Shown here piece after piece: positions 17,045 through 27,303 of a DNA stretch of 64,000 bases. Position 1 is the stretch's first letter. Every line of letters begins with the position of its first letter. Origin of the DNA: Chitinophaga sp. (GTDB taxonomy: Bacteria > Bacteroidota > Bacteroidia > Chitinophagales > Chitinophagaceae); contig NZ_JAFAIX010000010.1 of NCBI RefSeq assembly GCF_019236475.1, positions 1 to 64,000 of the forward strand, written 5' to 3'. A program made the position numbers and the translations under genes. The notes under the pieces were generated by a model that ran no database searches, was not told the DNA's origin, and saw nothing but the letters and a program-made list of their open reading frames with translations.

Positions 17045-20000
17045 TTAACCAACAGTATTTAATGCATCGGCAGGTATCAACTGTTGAATGGATGCGTCAG
17101 GAGATATGATGATATTGTTCAATAAAACAAAATACTTCCTGAATAATTGTTCGATCGTTTCCTGTCTGAAAATTTCAGTGTTGTACTCCACTGAAAATAG
17201 TAACCCATCTGGCTTTTCTCTTACAGATACATTCAGCTCGTACTGACTGGTTTCATGTACTTTTTTCACTTCTTTTAGTGATATATTATCCAGCCGCAAT
17301 GGAGGTAATTCAGGTGTATTCTGCAATATGAGAATTGCCTGATAGAGATATTTATCGGAAATACCCGATTCTTCTTCCAGCGCTTCCATAATTTTTTCCA
17401 ATGGCACTTCCTGCGCCTCATAAGCCTCAATGGAGGTTTGTCTTACCTGTTGCAGTAATTCAATAAAGGATGGATGACCACCGAGGTTACTGCGTAATGG
17501 TAACAGGTTGTTGGAGAAGAAGCCCATGAGACATTCCATTTCCTGCTTAGTACGACCAGCAACGGCGGTAGCCACACAGATATCATCTTTTCCACTGAAA
17601 TCGTGCAGTAGGATTTTAAAGGCAGTAAGTAATGTCATGAAGAGGGTACTCTCATTGCGCTGCGATAACGCGCGCAGGGCTGCTGCCAGGTTATGATCGG
17701 CATGGAAGTGCAACATCCGTCCTTTATTACTTTCGTGTAAAGTACGCTCGTAATCTGAAGGGAGTAGCCAAGGTGTATATCCTTCCAGCTTGGTGGTCCA
17801 GTACCGCAGCTTTGCATCCAGGATTCCGGATGCTACCTGTCTACGCTGCCAACATGCATAGTCTGCAAACTGGTAGGGGAGTGGAGACAAGGCTAAAGCT
17901 TCACCGCTGCAATATGCATTGTAAAGCTGTGTAAATTCCTTCATGAAAATTGCCAGTGACCAGCCGTCAGCAGCTATATGGTGTAGCAGCATTACCAATA
18001 GGTGTTCATCGGTCCCTATCTTTATCAAATGGGCTTTCAGCATATAGTCTGCCGATAAATCAAATGTGGTAACCAACAATGAATGTATATAAGCCGAAAC
18101 ATTTAATTCCGTTTCTTGGAGTGAGCAATCGGTAAAATTCAATTGCCAGTTGTCCGCAGAAAGAAAATACTGATAGGCTTTTGCATCTACTGGGTGCCAG
18201 CGAATGACCGTTCGCAGCGACTCATGCCTATCCACCAGTGCCCTGAAAGCCGCTGTCAGGGCTGAGCGGTTAATGTCTCCCTTTAAATTAAAAACAAAAG
18301 GCATGTGATAATTGGCTGTTCCTCTCCGCTTATCCATCATCCACAATTCTTCCTGACCAAAAGATAAGGGGATACGGTCTGAGTGGCTACGATCGAACGG
18401 TATTATAACATCATCGTCGGAACTATGCTGCATTCCCTCAATATACGCTGAGAGCTTGGCCAATGTTCTGTACTGAAAAAGGCTACCAACGGGAATATTG
18501 ACATGTAAGGCCATCTTAATATGTGCCCTTACTCTGATAACCAGTAGTGAATGCCCTCCCAACTGAAAGAAATCGTCATATTTACCAACAGCTTTTACAT
18601 GCAATAGTTCCTGCCAGATGGTTGCTACCACCTTTTCGGTGGCTGTATCTGGTGCGGTAAATGTTGTATCTGAAATAGTATCGAGATCAGGAGCAGGTAA
18701 GGACTGTTTGTCTACTTTGCCGTTGGGTGTAAGCGGTAAGACATCCATTGGATGTATGACCGCAGGCACCATATAATCCGGTAGCTGCTCCACGAGGAAT
18801 TGCTGTAATGCTTTTTTATCGAAAGTACCCATGGGGACTACATATGCCATCAGTTGCTTGTTGCCCGTCGTATCTTTTTTTACAACAATGATAGCTCTTT
18901 CCACCAACCCACTTTTCAGGATCATATTTTCAATTTCTCCTGGTTCTATGCGGTAGCCACGCACTTTTACTTGGTCATCTACTCTTCCCCAAAACTCAAC
19001 CAAACCATCTTCACCGAAACGTGCCAGGTCGCCGGTTTTGTATAATCTTTCTCCTGCTACAAAAGGATGCGCAATAAAGCGCTCACTAGTGAGCTGGGGG
19101 TTATTGTAATATCCACGTGCGAGCCCAGCTCCGCCTACATATAACTCCCCAATTACACCAACTGGCAACAACTGTTGGTGTATATCCAGTACATATGCAG
19201 TTCGGTATATTAATGGAACTCCGATAGGAATATCGCCTGTAATCGTTTGTCCTATACGATAACTCAAGGATCCGGTGGTATTCTCCGTAGGGCCGTAACC
19301 GTTAATGATTTCTAGGTCTGGATAGGCTGCACGTAATTTCTTAATATGTGTGGGAGATAGCTTCTCACCGCCGGTAATGACGGTACGCAACTGTTTGAAT
19401 ATGCTGATATCTGTATCTACCAATTGATTTAACCACCCAGCAGTAAACCATATTTTATTTACATGATGTTGCTCGATTTCTTTTTTCAGGAGATCATTAT
19501 CCAAGAGTTGTTCATCGCTGCAAAGCAGTAATTGTCCGCCATTGAGCAGCATGCCCCAGAAATCCACTGTAGTACCATCGAAGGAGAGGGAGCTAGTGGT
19601 CAGTAAAATATCATCCGCTGTGAGGGATGCAAACTCGCATTTTAAAGCAATACTCACCACATTGCTATGCGTGACCATCACGCCTTTGGGACGGCCGGTA
19701 GAGCCAGATGTAAACATCACATATGCCAGATTTTCCGGATGAATTGCATGCGCCAGATTGTCTGAAGGAAGCAGAGACAGCTTGTCCTTAAGTGTATCCA
19801 GACATATCACTTTTGCCGGGCTATCGAATAGGGAGGTATTACCGCTTGTAGTGATAGCTACTTCATAGGTTACGCCTTCCAGCATACTTGCAATGCGCTC
19901 TTTTGGATAGGCGGGGTCTAGTGGAAGATAGGCACCACCAGCCTTCAGGATACCTAAAATTGCGACTATTAGGTCTGTGGATCTATTTATGCAAACAGGT

Positions 20001-23000
20001 ACAGGTGTATCCTTTGCTACGCCCAGTTCCCTTAAGTAATACGCCAGTTGATTGGCCTGTGCATTTAGTTCGGCATATGTCATCGTGGTACTGCCGATAA
20101 GCGCCTTGGCGCTGGGTGTTAGTGCTACCTGTTTTTCAAAGGTGGCAGGAATGGTCTGGAATGTAGGCTGTTCAACTGTCACTTTATTCATCGGGGTGAA
20201 ACAAATATCCAATTCTTGCTGGGAGAGTATAGCCGTTCTATCTATCTGTTCATCATAATGATGTAGTATCTGTTGCAGAATTTGTTCCAGGTAACCTGAG
20301 AATATTTCCAACGTCTTGCCAGACTTCAGTTTGTAGGATTGGCAAAGGAGAATGGTGAGCACATCGCCGGTAGTGCTAATGGTGCAGTCGAAATGCGTAT
20401 TAGCTACCGCAAAACTACCGAAGGTCATGGTGGTTGGGTCATTGACGGTGCCCTGCAAGAGACGTTCGTTCAGTTGATCGTACACATGGAAATTGATGTA
20501 GTTAAAGAGGACATCAAAAAACGGATTTTCATCCACACTATGATGCCTGTGTAACTTTGCTATTTCTGCAAGAGGCAGGCGATCGTAAGCTTTGATGGAT
20601 AATTGTTTTTGCTCCAAGCCGACCATCAGATCGCGCCAGGTCGACTTGCTGGCAGCGCTGTATCTTATTGGAAGGGAGTTGAGGAAACAGCCCAGCATCT
20701 GGTCGCCATCTTCAATCATAGGCCTGTTGTTGGTAACCAGCCCCAATGTCAGTTCATCTTCATAAGTTAGCATACTGATTGCATAATAAAATGCGCCGAG
20801 GAAGAGGGTACTGACAGCGATGCCTTCTTTTTTTGCCTTTTGCTTTATCGCATCTAACAGACCGGGTTCATATTTTTTGAGGAAGCGTTGTTGATCTTTT
20901 TCCGTGGTGAAAATATCGAGACGTCGATAACCATTCATCTCCCGTGTCCAAAAATCCTTTGATTGGACATTGCTTTTTTGGATAATATTTTCAATAACAT
21001 AATCTTTATAACTAGCTTTCAATATTGGCGGTACATCCAACGAAGCGGAGGTGTAGAGATTGTTTATTTCTGTATTGAGACTCGCAACACTCCATCCGTC
21101 AAGGATCGCATGATGCATCTGAAGAATGAACACATAGTGCGTTTTCAATTTTATGACAGCCGCACGCCAGAGTGGAGCTTGCGCGTAATCGAATGGGGTG
21201 CTCCGTTCTTTTCGTAGGTAATCATTCACCAGTTCCATACTTTCTTCCTGGTCACTCATATCCACAACGGCTAATGGCGTTTGTACGGATTTGTATACCA
21301 CCTGCATGTTCTCTGCGTTGCCATCGAGGAGGAAGGCTGTTCTGAGTATACCGTGTCTGGCACTAATCAACGAAAGTACTTTTTCGAGTCTGCTGATATC
21401 TGTATCCAACGACATGCGGCTGGAAAACTGATCGTGATAAATAGCATCTTCAGGATGGCGAAGGGAAGCATAAATCATCCCAGATTGTATGTCGCTCATC
21501 GGGAAGATATCTTCAATAGCATCCGCATTCGGCAGCGTAGAGAGCAAGGCATTTTTTTGTTGCGTTATCGCTGCCAGGATATCTTTTCTGGCAGTATCAT
21601 CAGCATCTATATGCAGTTCCCCGATTAGTTGTGATAAATCAGCGATGGTTGCGGCTCTGTATACATCGGCAGCCTGGAGTTCTTTAGCGAAGATCTTTTT
21701 GACGCGACTGACTACTTTGATTAGTCGGATGGAATCGCCTCCCAATTCGAAGAAATTATCATTTCTGCTGATGTCATTTATGCCTAGGACTTCCTCCCAT
21801 ATCGCGGCCAGTTGCCGTTCCTGATCGTTTTGCGGCGCTTCTCTTAACTTATTGTGCTGGATAACAGTATGTAATTCCGTTAAGGCAGGTTTATCAATTT
21901 TTCCGTTTTTTGTCAACGGCATTTCATCGATCGGAGTGAGCAGCAAGGGAATCATGTAATCAGGGAGCCATTCGCGCATATGGTTGATGATAGCCTCCCT
22001 GTTAAATTCGCCATTGGATACGATGTACGCTGCTAATTGTTTTTCTTCCGATGTATTGATGTGATCTGATTTCACCACTACTACCGCCTGCTTTACAATA
22101 GGGCAGCGGTGTAGCACGTTTTCAATCTCCCCTAATTCTATACGAAATCCACGTATTTTTACCTGATTGTCTATACGACCAAGATATTCCATGGTGCCGT
22201 CAGGGAGCCATCGGGCGAGGTCACCGGTTCTGTATAAACGTGGACTCACAGCGGAATGGAAAGGATTGGCAATAAATCGTTCTGCCGTCAGTTCAGCACG
22301 ATTCAGGTATCCCCTTGCTAGGCCCGCACCGGATATATACAATTCTCCTGGTACGCCTACCGGCTGCAGTTGTTGGTTCGCATCAAGTATATAAGCCCCC
22401 AGCGAAGGAATAGGCCGGCCTATAATACTGCCGGTGCTGCTCAGGTGTTCATCGGTTATTTCCTGAAAGGTAACATGGACGGTGGTTTCAGTAATCCCAT
22501 ACATGTTAATTAGCTTACAATCAGGAAATGTCGTCTTCCAAGATTTCAGCTTGGCAGGATTCAGTGCTTCTCCGCCGAAAGTGACGTAGCGTATGGCAAG
22601 CGAGTGATAGGCATCATTTGCTGTTACTGCCTCCTGCAATACATAAAATGCAGCAGGGGTTTGATTCAACACGGTCACTTGTTCCTGTTGCAGTAACCCT
22701 GCAAAAGCAGCGGTATCCCTGGCGAAATGCTTTGGTACAATTACCAGTCGGCCGCCATAGAACAGGGCGCCATACATTTCCCATACAGAGAAATCAAAGC
22801 AATAGGAATGGAACATCGTCCATACGTCATTTTCATTGAAGTCGTAATACCCTACCACGGCTTCAAACAGACTGACCACATTACGATGTTCTATGATCAC
22901 GCCTTTAGGTTTTCCTGTGGAGCCAGATGTATAAATTACATAGGCCGCATCATGGGGGTGCGCTGCAGGGAGAGGGGACGTGTCTGCGGTAGCTGAAAAA

Positions 23001-24748
23001 TCAGCCGTATCGCTTAATACGACCGTTTCATTGTTGTATATCGCGGCTAATATGGGCAGGCATCCTGAAGAGGTCACTACGATATTGGCAGCGGTATCTT
23101 CCAAAATGAAACGAATACGCTCCTCCGGATATTCCGGATCAATCGGTACATAAGCTCCACCTGCGCTTAGAATGCCCAGGAGTGCCACGATCATCTCAGG
23201 AGATCGTTCGATACAAACGGGTACTAAAGTATCTTTTCCTACGCCTTTACTACGCAAATACTGCCCCAGTTGTTGGGCACGTGTGTAAAGCGTTTTGTAG
23301 GAAAGTGTACGATCATCGCAGGTGATGGCTATATTATCAGGTGTGCGGATAGCCTGCTGCTCAAAGATGGAATAGATCGTTTTGTTGGTATGGGAAGTAT
23401 CGAGTGGATGGGCAGATTCCAAGAGTATTGCTTTCTCAGCAGGAGGTATGATGTCAATATCGCTGATAGGATGATGTAGTTTTTCTGCAAACTGAGAAAT
23501 GATATGCAGGATACGCTTGGATAATAATACCGCTTCCTCTTTTTTGATATGCGCCAACTGGTGGATGATATTCAATTGTAATGGCTGATGTTTTCCATAA
23601 TCCTGCCAGTATATACGGAGTGGTCGCTTTTCATATTCTGTCCATGTTTGGTGGAAGGAGGTGGAAATGTTTTCATCAAAATCAAGTTGGAGATCTAGCA
23701 GCACGTAATTGACCAGCACTTCAAATAGGGAGCTATCTGCATGATTGTCTTTCAGCATGCTACTCAATTCGTTGAGGGATGCTTGTTGATGAGGAAAATC
23801 TTCTTTTTGTGCGGTATCTATTTTATGCAGTAGATCTATCAATTGATCATCAGCATTGTATTGGCCAATAAATGGTACAATTCCGGAATAGACGCCTATG
23901 ATACTACGTTGCAGTTGCGTCATACGTCTGTGGCGTACTATACCCAACAGTAGTTCGGTATGTCCTGTTATGCGTGCAAAGTAGATGATGGTAGCAGCTA
24001 CCGTGAGTTTTTGCAAACTATATCCGCAGGTACGCGCCGTTTGTTCGAGTACTGCTCTTTGCATATCGGTAAGCTGTAAGGTAAAGAGTGCACTGGTTTT
24101 ACCTTGCTCATCATTGTACGGATATTTATAATTGAAAAGTTTGGGCGGTTTATTTTCGAGTTTTCCTTGCCAGTAATTTAGCTGCTGCTGGTAGGATTGA
24201 CTCTGATAAAAAGGAGCGTAGTCTGCTATTTCTTTCGCATAGGAGGGATAGGTGGTTGTTCCTTGTCCGTGCTTGTATTCCCGTGCAATGGCCTGCAGGA
24301 AAAGCTGATATGCGGCGCCATCAAATATGAGGTGATGGCATCTAAACACGTACCAGTATTCCTCTTCCGCAATTTTTATAAGATAATGTTCGAATAGGGG
24401 AATACCTTTTTGCAATCGGAGGGGAGTGTTGCATTGTTGCTGTATCCATTCCAGCGTATATGCTTCCGGATCATCTTGTTGACTGTAATCGATTTCCTGT
24501 AAAGGGATTTCAGGGGTGGCATCGCTTACATATCCGATGGGTTGCGGACTTTCAAGATCAAAGCTCATACGAAAGATATCATTCCCAGAGATCACTACCT
24601 TGACAGCTTTTGCGAATTTCGTTTTGTTTAGGTGTCCTTTTAATGTAAGATATCCTGTTAAGGTGTAATGAGGGCTTTCAGGATTCATCAATTGGTCTAC
24701 ATAAATATCCTTCTGTGTAGGATGTAGCGGGAAAACATTTGTTAACAT
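17045..24748 (-). CDS. Two-module nonribosomal peptide synthetase, C-A-T-C-A-T-C
   Basis: A 2567-residue NRPS. Condensation domain 1 (about 1-440) has the active HHLIFDG motif near residue 136. Adenylation domain 1 (about 460-970) has YTSGSTGKPKGV near 604 and specificity residues read by eye as D-F-W-N-T-G-M-V-H-K, one change from the classic threonine code DFWNIGMVHK. Carrier domain 1 has LGGDS near 1001, condensation domain 2 has HHAILDG near 1210, and adenylation domain 2 (about 1520-2010) has FTSGSTGRPKGV near 1677 with an unassigned code. Carrier domain 2 has LGGHS near 2061 and condensation domain 3 has HHIAADGWS near 2254. No epimerase, methyltransferase, thioesterase or reductase domain is visible. 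A leading C domain suggests acylation or an upstream partner; a trailing C domain suggests a downstream partner elsewhere or C-domain release. No MbtH, PPTase or exporter gene is adjacent. Confidence 0.95.
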   Translation of the reverse strand: MLTNVFPLHPTQKDIYVDQLMNPESPHYTLTGYLTLKGHLNKTKFAKAVKVVISGNDIFRMSFDLESPQPIGYVSDATPEIPLQEIDYSQQDDPEAYTLEWIQQQCNTPLRLQKGIPLFEHYLIKIAEEEYWYVFRCHHLIFDGAAYQLFLQAIAREYKHGQGTTTYPSYAKEIADYAPFYQSQSYQQQLNYWQGKLENKPPKLFNYKYPYNDEQGKTSALFTLQLTDMQRAVLEQTARTCGYSLQKLTVAATIIYFARITGHTELLLGIVRHRRMTQLQRSIIGVYSGIVPFIGQYNADDQLIDLLHKIDTAQKEDFPHQQASLNELSSMLKDNHADSSLFEVLVNYVLLDLQLDFDENISTSFHQTWTEYEKRPLRIYWQDYGKHQPLQLNIIHQLAHIKKEEAVLLSKRILHIISQFAEKLHHPISDIDIIPPAEKAILLESAHPLDTSHTNKTIYSIFEQQAIRTPDNIAITCDDRTLSYKTLYTRAQQLGQYLRSKGVGKDTLVPVCIERSPEMIVALLGILSAGGAYVPIDPEYPEERIRFILEDTAANIVVTSSGCLPILAAIYNNETVVLSDTADFSATADTSPLPAAHPHDAAYVIYTSGSTGKPKGVIIEHRNVVSLFEAVVGYYDFNENDVWTMFHSYCFDFSVWEMYGALFYGGRLVIVPKHFARDTAAFAGLLQQEQVTVLNQTPAAFYVLQEAVTANDAYHSLAIRYVTFGGEALNPAKLKSWKTTFPDCKLINMYGITETTVHVTFQEITDEHLSSTGSIIGRPIPSLGAYILDANQQLQPVGVPGELYISGAGLARGYLNRAELTAERFIANPFHSAVSPRLYRTGDLARWLPDGTMEYLGRIDNQVKIRGFRIELGEIENVLHRCPIVKQAVVVVKSDHINTSEEKQLAAYIVSNGEFNREAIINHMREWLPDYMIPLLLTPIDEMPLTKNGKIDKPALTELHTVIQHNKLREAPQNDQERQLAAIWEEVLGINDISRNDNFFELGGDSIRLIKVVSRVKKIFAKELQAADVYRAATIADLSQLIGELHIDADDTARKDILAAITQQKNALLSTLPNADAIEDIFPMSDIQSGMIYASLRHPEDAIYHDQFSSRMSLDTDISRLEKVLSLISARHGILRTAFLLDGNAENMQVVYKSVQTPLAVVDMSDQEESMELVNDYLRKERSTPFDYAQAPLWRAAVIKLKTHYVFILQMHHAILDGWSVASLNTEINNLYTSASLDVPPILKASYKDYVIENIIQKSNVQSKDFWTREMNGYRRLDIFTTEKDQQRFLKKYEPGLLDAIKQKAKKEGIAVSTLFLGAFYYAISMLTYEDELTLGLVTNNRPMIEDGDQMLGCFLNSLPIRYSAASKSTWRDLMVGLEQKQLSIKAYDRLPLAEIAKLHRHHSVDENPFFDVLFNYINFHVYDQLNERLLQGTVNDPTTMTFGSFAVANTHFDCTISTTGDVLTILLCQSYKLKSGKTLEIFSGYLEQILQQILHHYDEQIDRTAILSQQELDICFTPMNKVTVEQPTFQTIPATFEKQVALTPSAKALIGSTTMTYAELNAQANQLAYYLRELGVAKDTPVPVCINRSTDLIVAILGILKAGGAYLPLDPAYPKERIASMLEGVTYEVAITTSGNTSLFDSPAKVICLDTLKDKLSLLPSDNLAHAIHPENLAYVMFTSGSTGRPKGVMVTHSNVVSIALKCEFASLTADDILLTTSSLSFDGTTVDFWGMLLNGGQLLLCSDEQLLDNDLLKKEIEQHHVNKIWFTAGWLNQLVDTDISIFKQLRTVITGGEKLSPTHIKKLRAAYPDLEIINGYGPTENTTGSLSYRIGQTITGDIPIGVPLIYRTAYVLDIHQQLLPVGVIGELYVGGAGLARGYYNNPQLTSERFIAHPFVAGERLYKTGDLARFGEDGLVEFWGRVDDQVKVRGYRIEPGEIENMILKSGLVERAIIVVKKDTTGNKQLMAYVVPMGTFDKKALQQFLVEQLPDYMVPAVIHPMDVLPLTPNGKVDKQSLPAPDLDTISDTTFTAPDTATEKVVATIWQELLHVKAVGKYDDFFQLGGHSLLVIRVRAHIKMALHVNIPVGSLFQYRTLAKLSAYIEGMQHSSDDDVIIPFDRSHSDRIPLSFGQEELWMMDKRRGTANYHMPFVFNLKGDINRSALTAAFRALVDRHESLRTVIRWHPVDAKAYQYFLSADNWQLNFTDCSLQETELNVSAYIHSLLVTTFDLSADYMLKAHLIKIGTDEHLLVMLLHHIAADGWSLAIFMKEFTQLYNAYCSGEALALSPLPYQFADYACWQRRQVASGILDAKLRYWTTKLEGYTPWLLPSDYERTLHESNKGRMLHFHADHNLAAALRALSQRNESTLFMTLLTAFKILLHDFSGKDDICVATAVAGRTKQEMECLMGFFSNNLLPLRSNLGGHPSFIELLQQVRQTSIEAYEAQEVPLEKIMEALEEESGISDKYLYQAILILQNTPELPPLRLDNISLKEVKKVHETSQYELNVSVREKPDGLLFSVEYNTEIFRQETIEQLFRKYFVLLNNIIISPDASIQQLIPADALNTVG

Positions 24749-25254
24749 ACCTTATGGTTATAATAAAGAAAAAATATCCCAGGGGATTAGACAGATAGAC
24801 TCGGGTTAATCACCGGATTAATTGAGGGTTTGCATTAAAGCTCAGCGGCACAGGTGCTCGGGTTATTTTGTTGTAACAAGTTATACAAACGAAGTAAATG
24901 CTTTTCAGGTGGTTGGATATAACACCTTAGTAGTATTTCCTGTTTGTGGATTTTTCTAAGTGGAAAATAGATTTTATTGTGGTTACGTCAACGCATAAAC
25001 GGATTAATTTATTATTAAACTAACTCCTGTGGGTATACGCTAAGGGTATGCATAAATATGTAATATTATTTACATTTGTCATAGAGTGCATTGCTGAAAG
25101 AATGGAATAGCTGGTACCTAGCTTTTTAGCGGAGGGTATTTTTTCTTGCCTATATAAATATATTAGTTTAGCTTTATAGGATACGAAAATAACCTATATG
25201 TAAAGCGCCCCTCAAGCCTCAAATAATAAGTATGTATTCAAATATTGACTTGTC
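24749..25254. other. Divergent intergenic region between NRPS and Shango operon
   Basis: These 506 AT-rich bp separate the divergent NRPS and Shango-type operon. No gene is recognised. A TACATTTG box at 25071-25078 lacks a well-spaced partner; a better-spaced promoter candidate is at 25146-25176. No clear minus-strand promoter for the NRPS was found by eye. Confidence 0.6.
25146..25176 (+). promoter_or_regulatory. Candidate promoter of the Shango-type operon
   Basis: TTG at 25146-25148, a 20 bp spacer and TAGCTTTA at 25169-25176 match the Bacteroidota promoter pattern with the last G of the -7 box replaced by A. The start codon lies 78 bp downstream. Confidence 0.35.
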
Positions 25255-27303
25255 ATGAGAACGTTATTCATCCTTATACGCTGGGTATTGGGCTGTTTCC
25301 TTTGTTTTGCTTCGATTGGTGGATTCCTATCAGGGGAAGGAGGAAGTGCCTTTTTTGTCCTTTTACTAGGACTTATATTAATTCCGCCTATTGCGAAACT
25401 AATTTTTCCCTCTAAGAAGCAATCTAAAATGAACGCTGTGGCAACAAAGCCAGGACAAGATAAGGTACAGGATGCACCCATTTCCTTACCCTCCCATACA
25501 TTTGATCAAATGGCTCATGATAACTTTATTTTAGATGTTACAGGCGAAGAATCAATTATTCCTGCTTACGAACCCTCTACTGGAAAAGGGACAGCAGTTG
25601 TTCCCTGGAATCATTTATATATCAGTAGCATTGATGATCTGAATAAAGCGACAAAAGCCCAGCAAGACTACTATCACACTTTTAAAAAGAATTTCCTCGA
25701 AGGAGTATACTTAGATCTTCAGGGTTATTTCAATTACGCATTAATTCTACTCTATGATTTGTTAGCTCAATTTGATCAGACAAAAGATATAGAATGGCTG
25801 GAAAAACAGGTAGATAATTTAGGTCTCCATTATCCAAGGACTTATTCATATACAAGAACCTTGTTGCTAGCTAAAATGGGTAGCATCAATGATATTAATG
25901 GCATACGGCGTGTGAAGATGCAGATGGCGGAAGGTAATCCACATAACTCATATGAATATGAATGGGCCCTAGGTAAAGTGTTTAAAGACAAGCTCAAACT
26001 GGATAAGGACTCGGAGTTATTACTTAATAAAATTTGGTACCAAGGGAACAATTTCTATGGAATACCATTTTGCCAAGAACAAATACTTAAACTATTTGTC
26101 TGCGTTATCACAAACCTGAAATCGGATTTTACTCGAGAGGGAACATCTATTGAGCAGCAGTTCGATATCATTGGGGATATGGTGGCAAGGAAGCATTTTA
26201 AATATAGACTAAATAGTAATAACTATATCTATTCTTTGCAAGAGCTTCGTAAAGAGCTTTATATATTAATTCTTAAATATTGTGAGAATAAAGTTCGAGA
26301 CCAATATGGACATAAAAGAAAACTATCAGTAGATAGTTACTCCGTCGCAAAGACCGAAATAGAGGTAGGGGTATTGCAGAAAGTAGAAGGTATCATTGCT
26401 GCTAACATAGGAATAATAGAGGAGCCTGACCAAGAAACCGAATTGGAACTAAATGTCCAGAATACTACACGCTGGAAATTAGCCCTAGAGAAGCTAGAGC
26501 AGATGATCCCAGTTAAGCCAGTGGATTGGTTCTTACAAGAAGTACTATTGTTGGGTGCGAGGAATAAAAAGAATCCTTCAGTTGAAAGTATCTTTTATGA
26601 AGCTAGTAAGATGATAGCAAAAAAGGATAAAGTAACTGCACTAATTCTATATCTACACTATATTGATCATGACCTCAAGTCCAAAGAATTTGATAACAAA
26701 CCGATAGCTAAAACAATTCAAAAAAGTCTCTTTAATAATCTTGAACAAGTACATGATTTTGAAATAATCATTCAAAATTTAATTGAGACAAAAGACCTGG
26801 ATAATGCCATTGTAAACGTACGTAAGTTCTATGAAACGAAACGAAGGAAAATCCAATTGGACCAGGAATTAATTGATGCGGCAGCATCTAAATACCAGGA
26901 TACTGTTGAACTATTGAATAATTTATTAGATGAAGAGTCTGAAGAGAATGGTAATATGGCTCTTACAGAGAAGGGACAGGAAAAAGAGAGTCAAATTGTA
27001 TTGAATATAAATAGTGTTGCAGATGTTGTTAATACTTCGAGCGCTAGTCGATATCGCTTCGGTTTGACACCAACACAAGCATCCTTGCTCCAATTATTTG
27101 CAAAAAATAATTTTGTATTACCTATTATCGATGCACAACAATTTGCAAAGTCCAATGGTTTATTCATCGGATCTTTAATCGAAAGTATAAATGAATTGCA
27201 TTTTGAATATTTAGATGATGTGCTGATAGAAGAAGAGGAGGATGTATATATTATAAACGAAAACTACTATAAAAAAATTCTGACTGATGAGCATGATAAT
27301 TAA
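25255..27303 (+). CDS. sngA: Shango anti-phage system TerB-like subunit (SngA-like), with N-terminal membrane helices
   Basis: A 682-residue protein. It opens with two hydrophobic segments (FILIRWVLGCFLCFASIGGF and FFVLLLGLILIPPIAKLIF) that should anchor it in the inner membrane. A TerB-N-like region follows (about 85-200; FILDVTGEESIIPAYEPSTG, YISSIDDLNKATKAQQDYYH, DLQGYFNYALILLYDLLAQF). A long helical middle comes next, and a TerB-C-like end (about 595-680; FGLTPTQASLLQLFAKNNF, LIESINELHFEYLDDVLIEE). A canonical metal-binding TerB core was not recognised in the middle. TerB-like protein, ATPase and helicase in this order define Shango, so SngA is assigned from domains plus synteny. The stop overlaps the next gene by 17 bp. 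The operon is visibly AT-richer than neighbouring genes, consistent with horizontal acquisition. Confidence 0.82.
   Translation: MRTLFILIRWVLGCFLCFASIGGFLSGEGGSAFFVLLLGLILIPPIAKLIFPSKKQSKMNAVATKPGQDKVQDAPISLPSHTFDQMAHDNFILDVTGEESIIPAYEPSTGKGTAVVPWNHLYISSIDDLNKATKAQQDYYHTFKKNFLEGVYLDLQGYFNYALILLYDLLAQFDQTKDIEWLEKQVDNLGLHYPRTYSYTRTLLLAKMGSINDINGIRRVKMQMAEGNPHNSYEYEWALGKVFKDKLKLDKDSELLLNKIWYQGNNFYGIPFCQEQILKLFVCVITNLKSDFTREGTSIEQQFDIIGDMVARKHFKYRLNSNNYIYSLQELRKELYILILKYCENKVRDQYGHKRKLSVDSYSVAKTEIEVGVLQKVEGIIAANIGIIEEPDQETELELNVQNTTRWKLALEKLEQMIPVKPVDWFLQEVLLLGARNKKNPSVESIFYEASKMIAKKDKVTALILYLHYIDHDLKSKEFDNKPIAKTIQKSLFNNLEQVHDFEIIIQNLIETKDLDNAIVNVRKFYETKRRKIQLDQELIDAAASKYQDTVELLNNLLDEESEENGNMALTEKGQEKESQIVLNINSVADVVNTSSASRYRFGLTPTQASLLQLFAKNNFVLPIIDAQQFAKSNGLFIGSLIESINELHFEYLDDVLIEEEEDVYIINENYYKKILTDEHDN

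Noticed and set aside
25255..27303. Tellurite-resistance operon
   Set aside because: Only TerB-N/TerB-C-like regions are present; no TerC, TerD or other ter genes, and the partners are an ATPase and a helicase.
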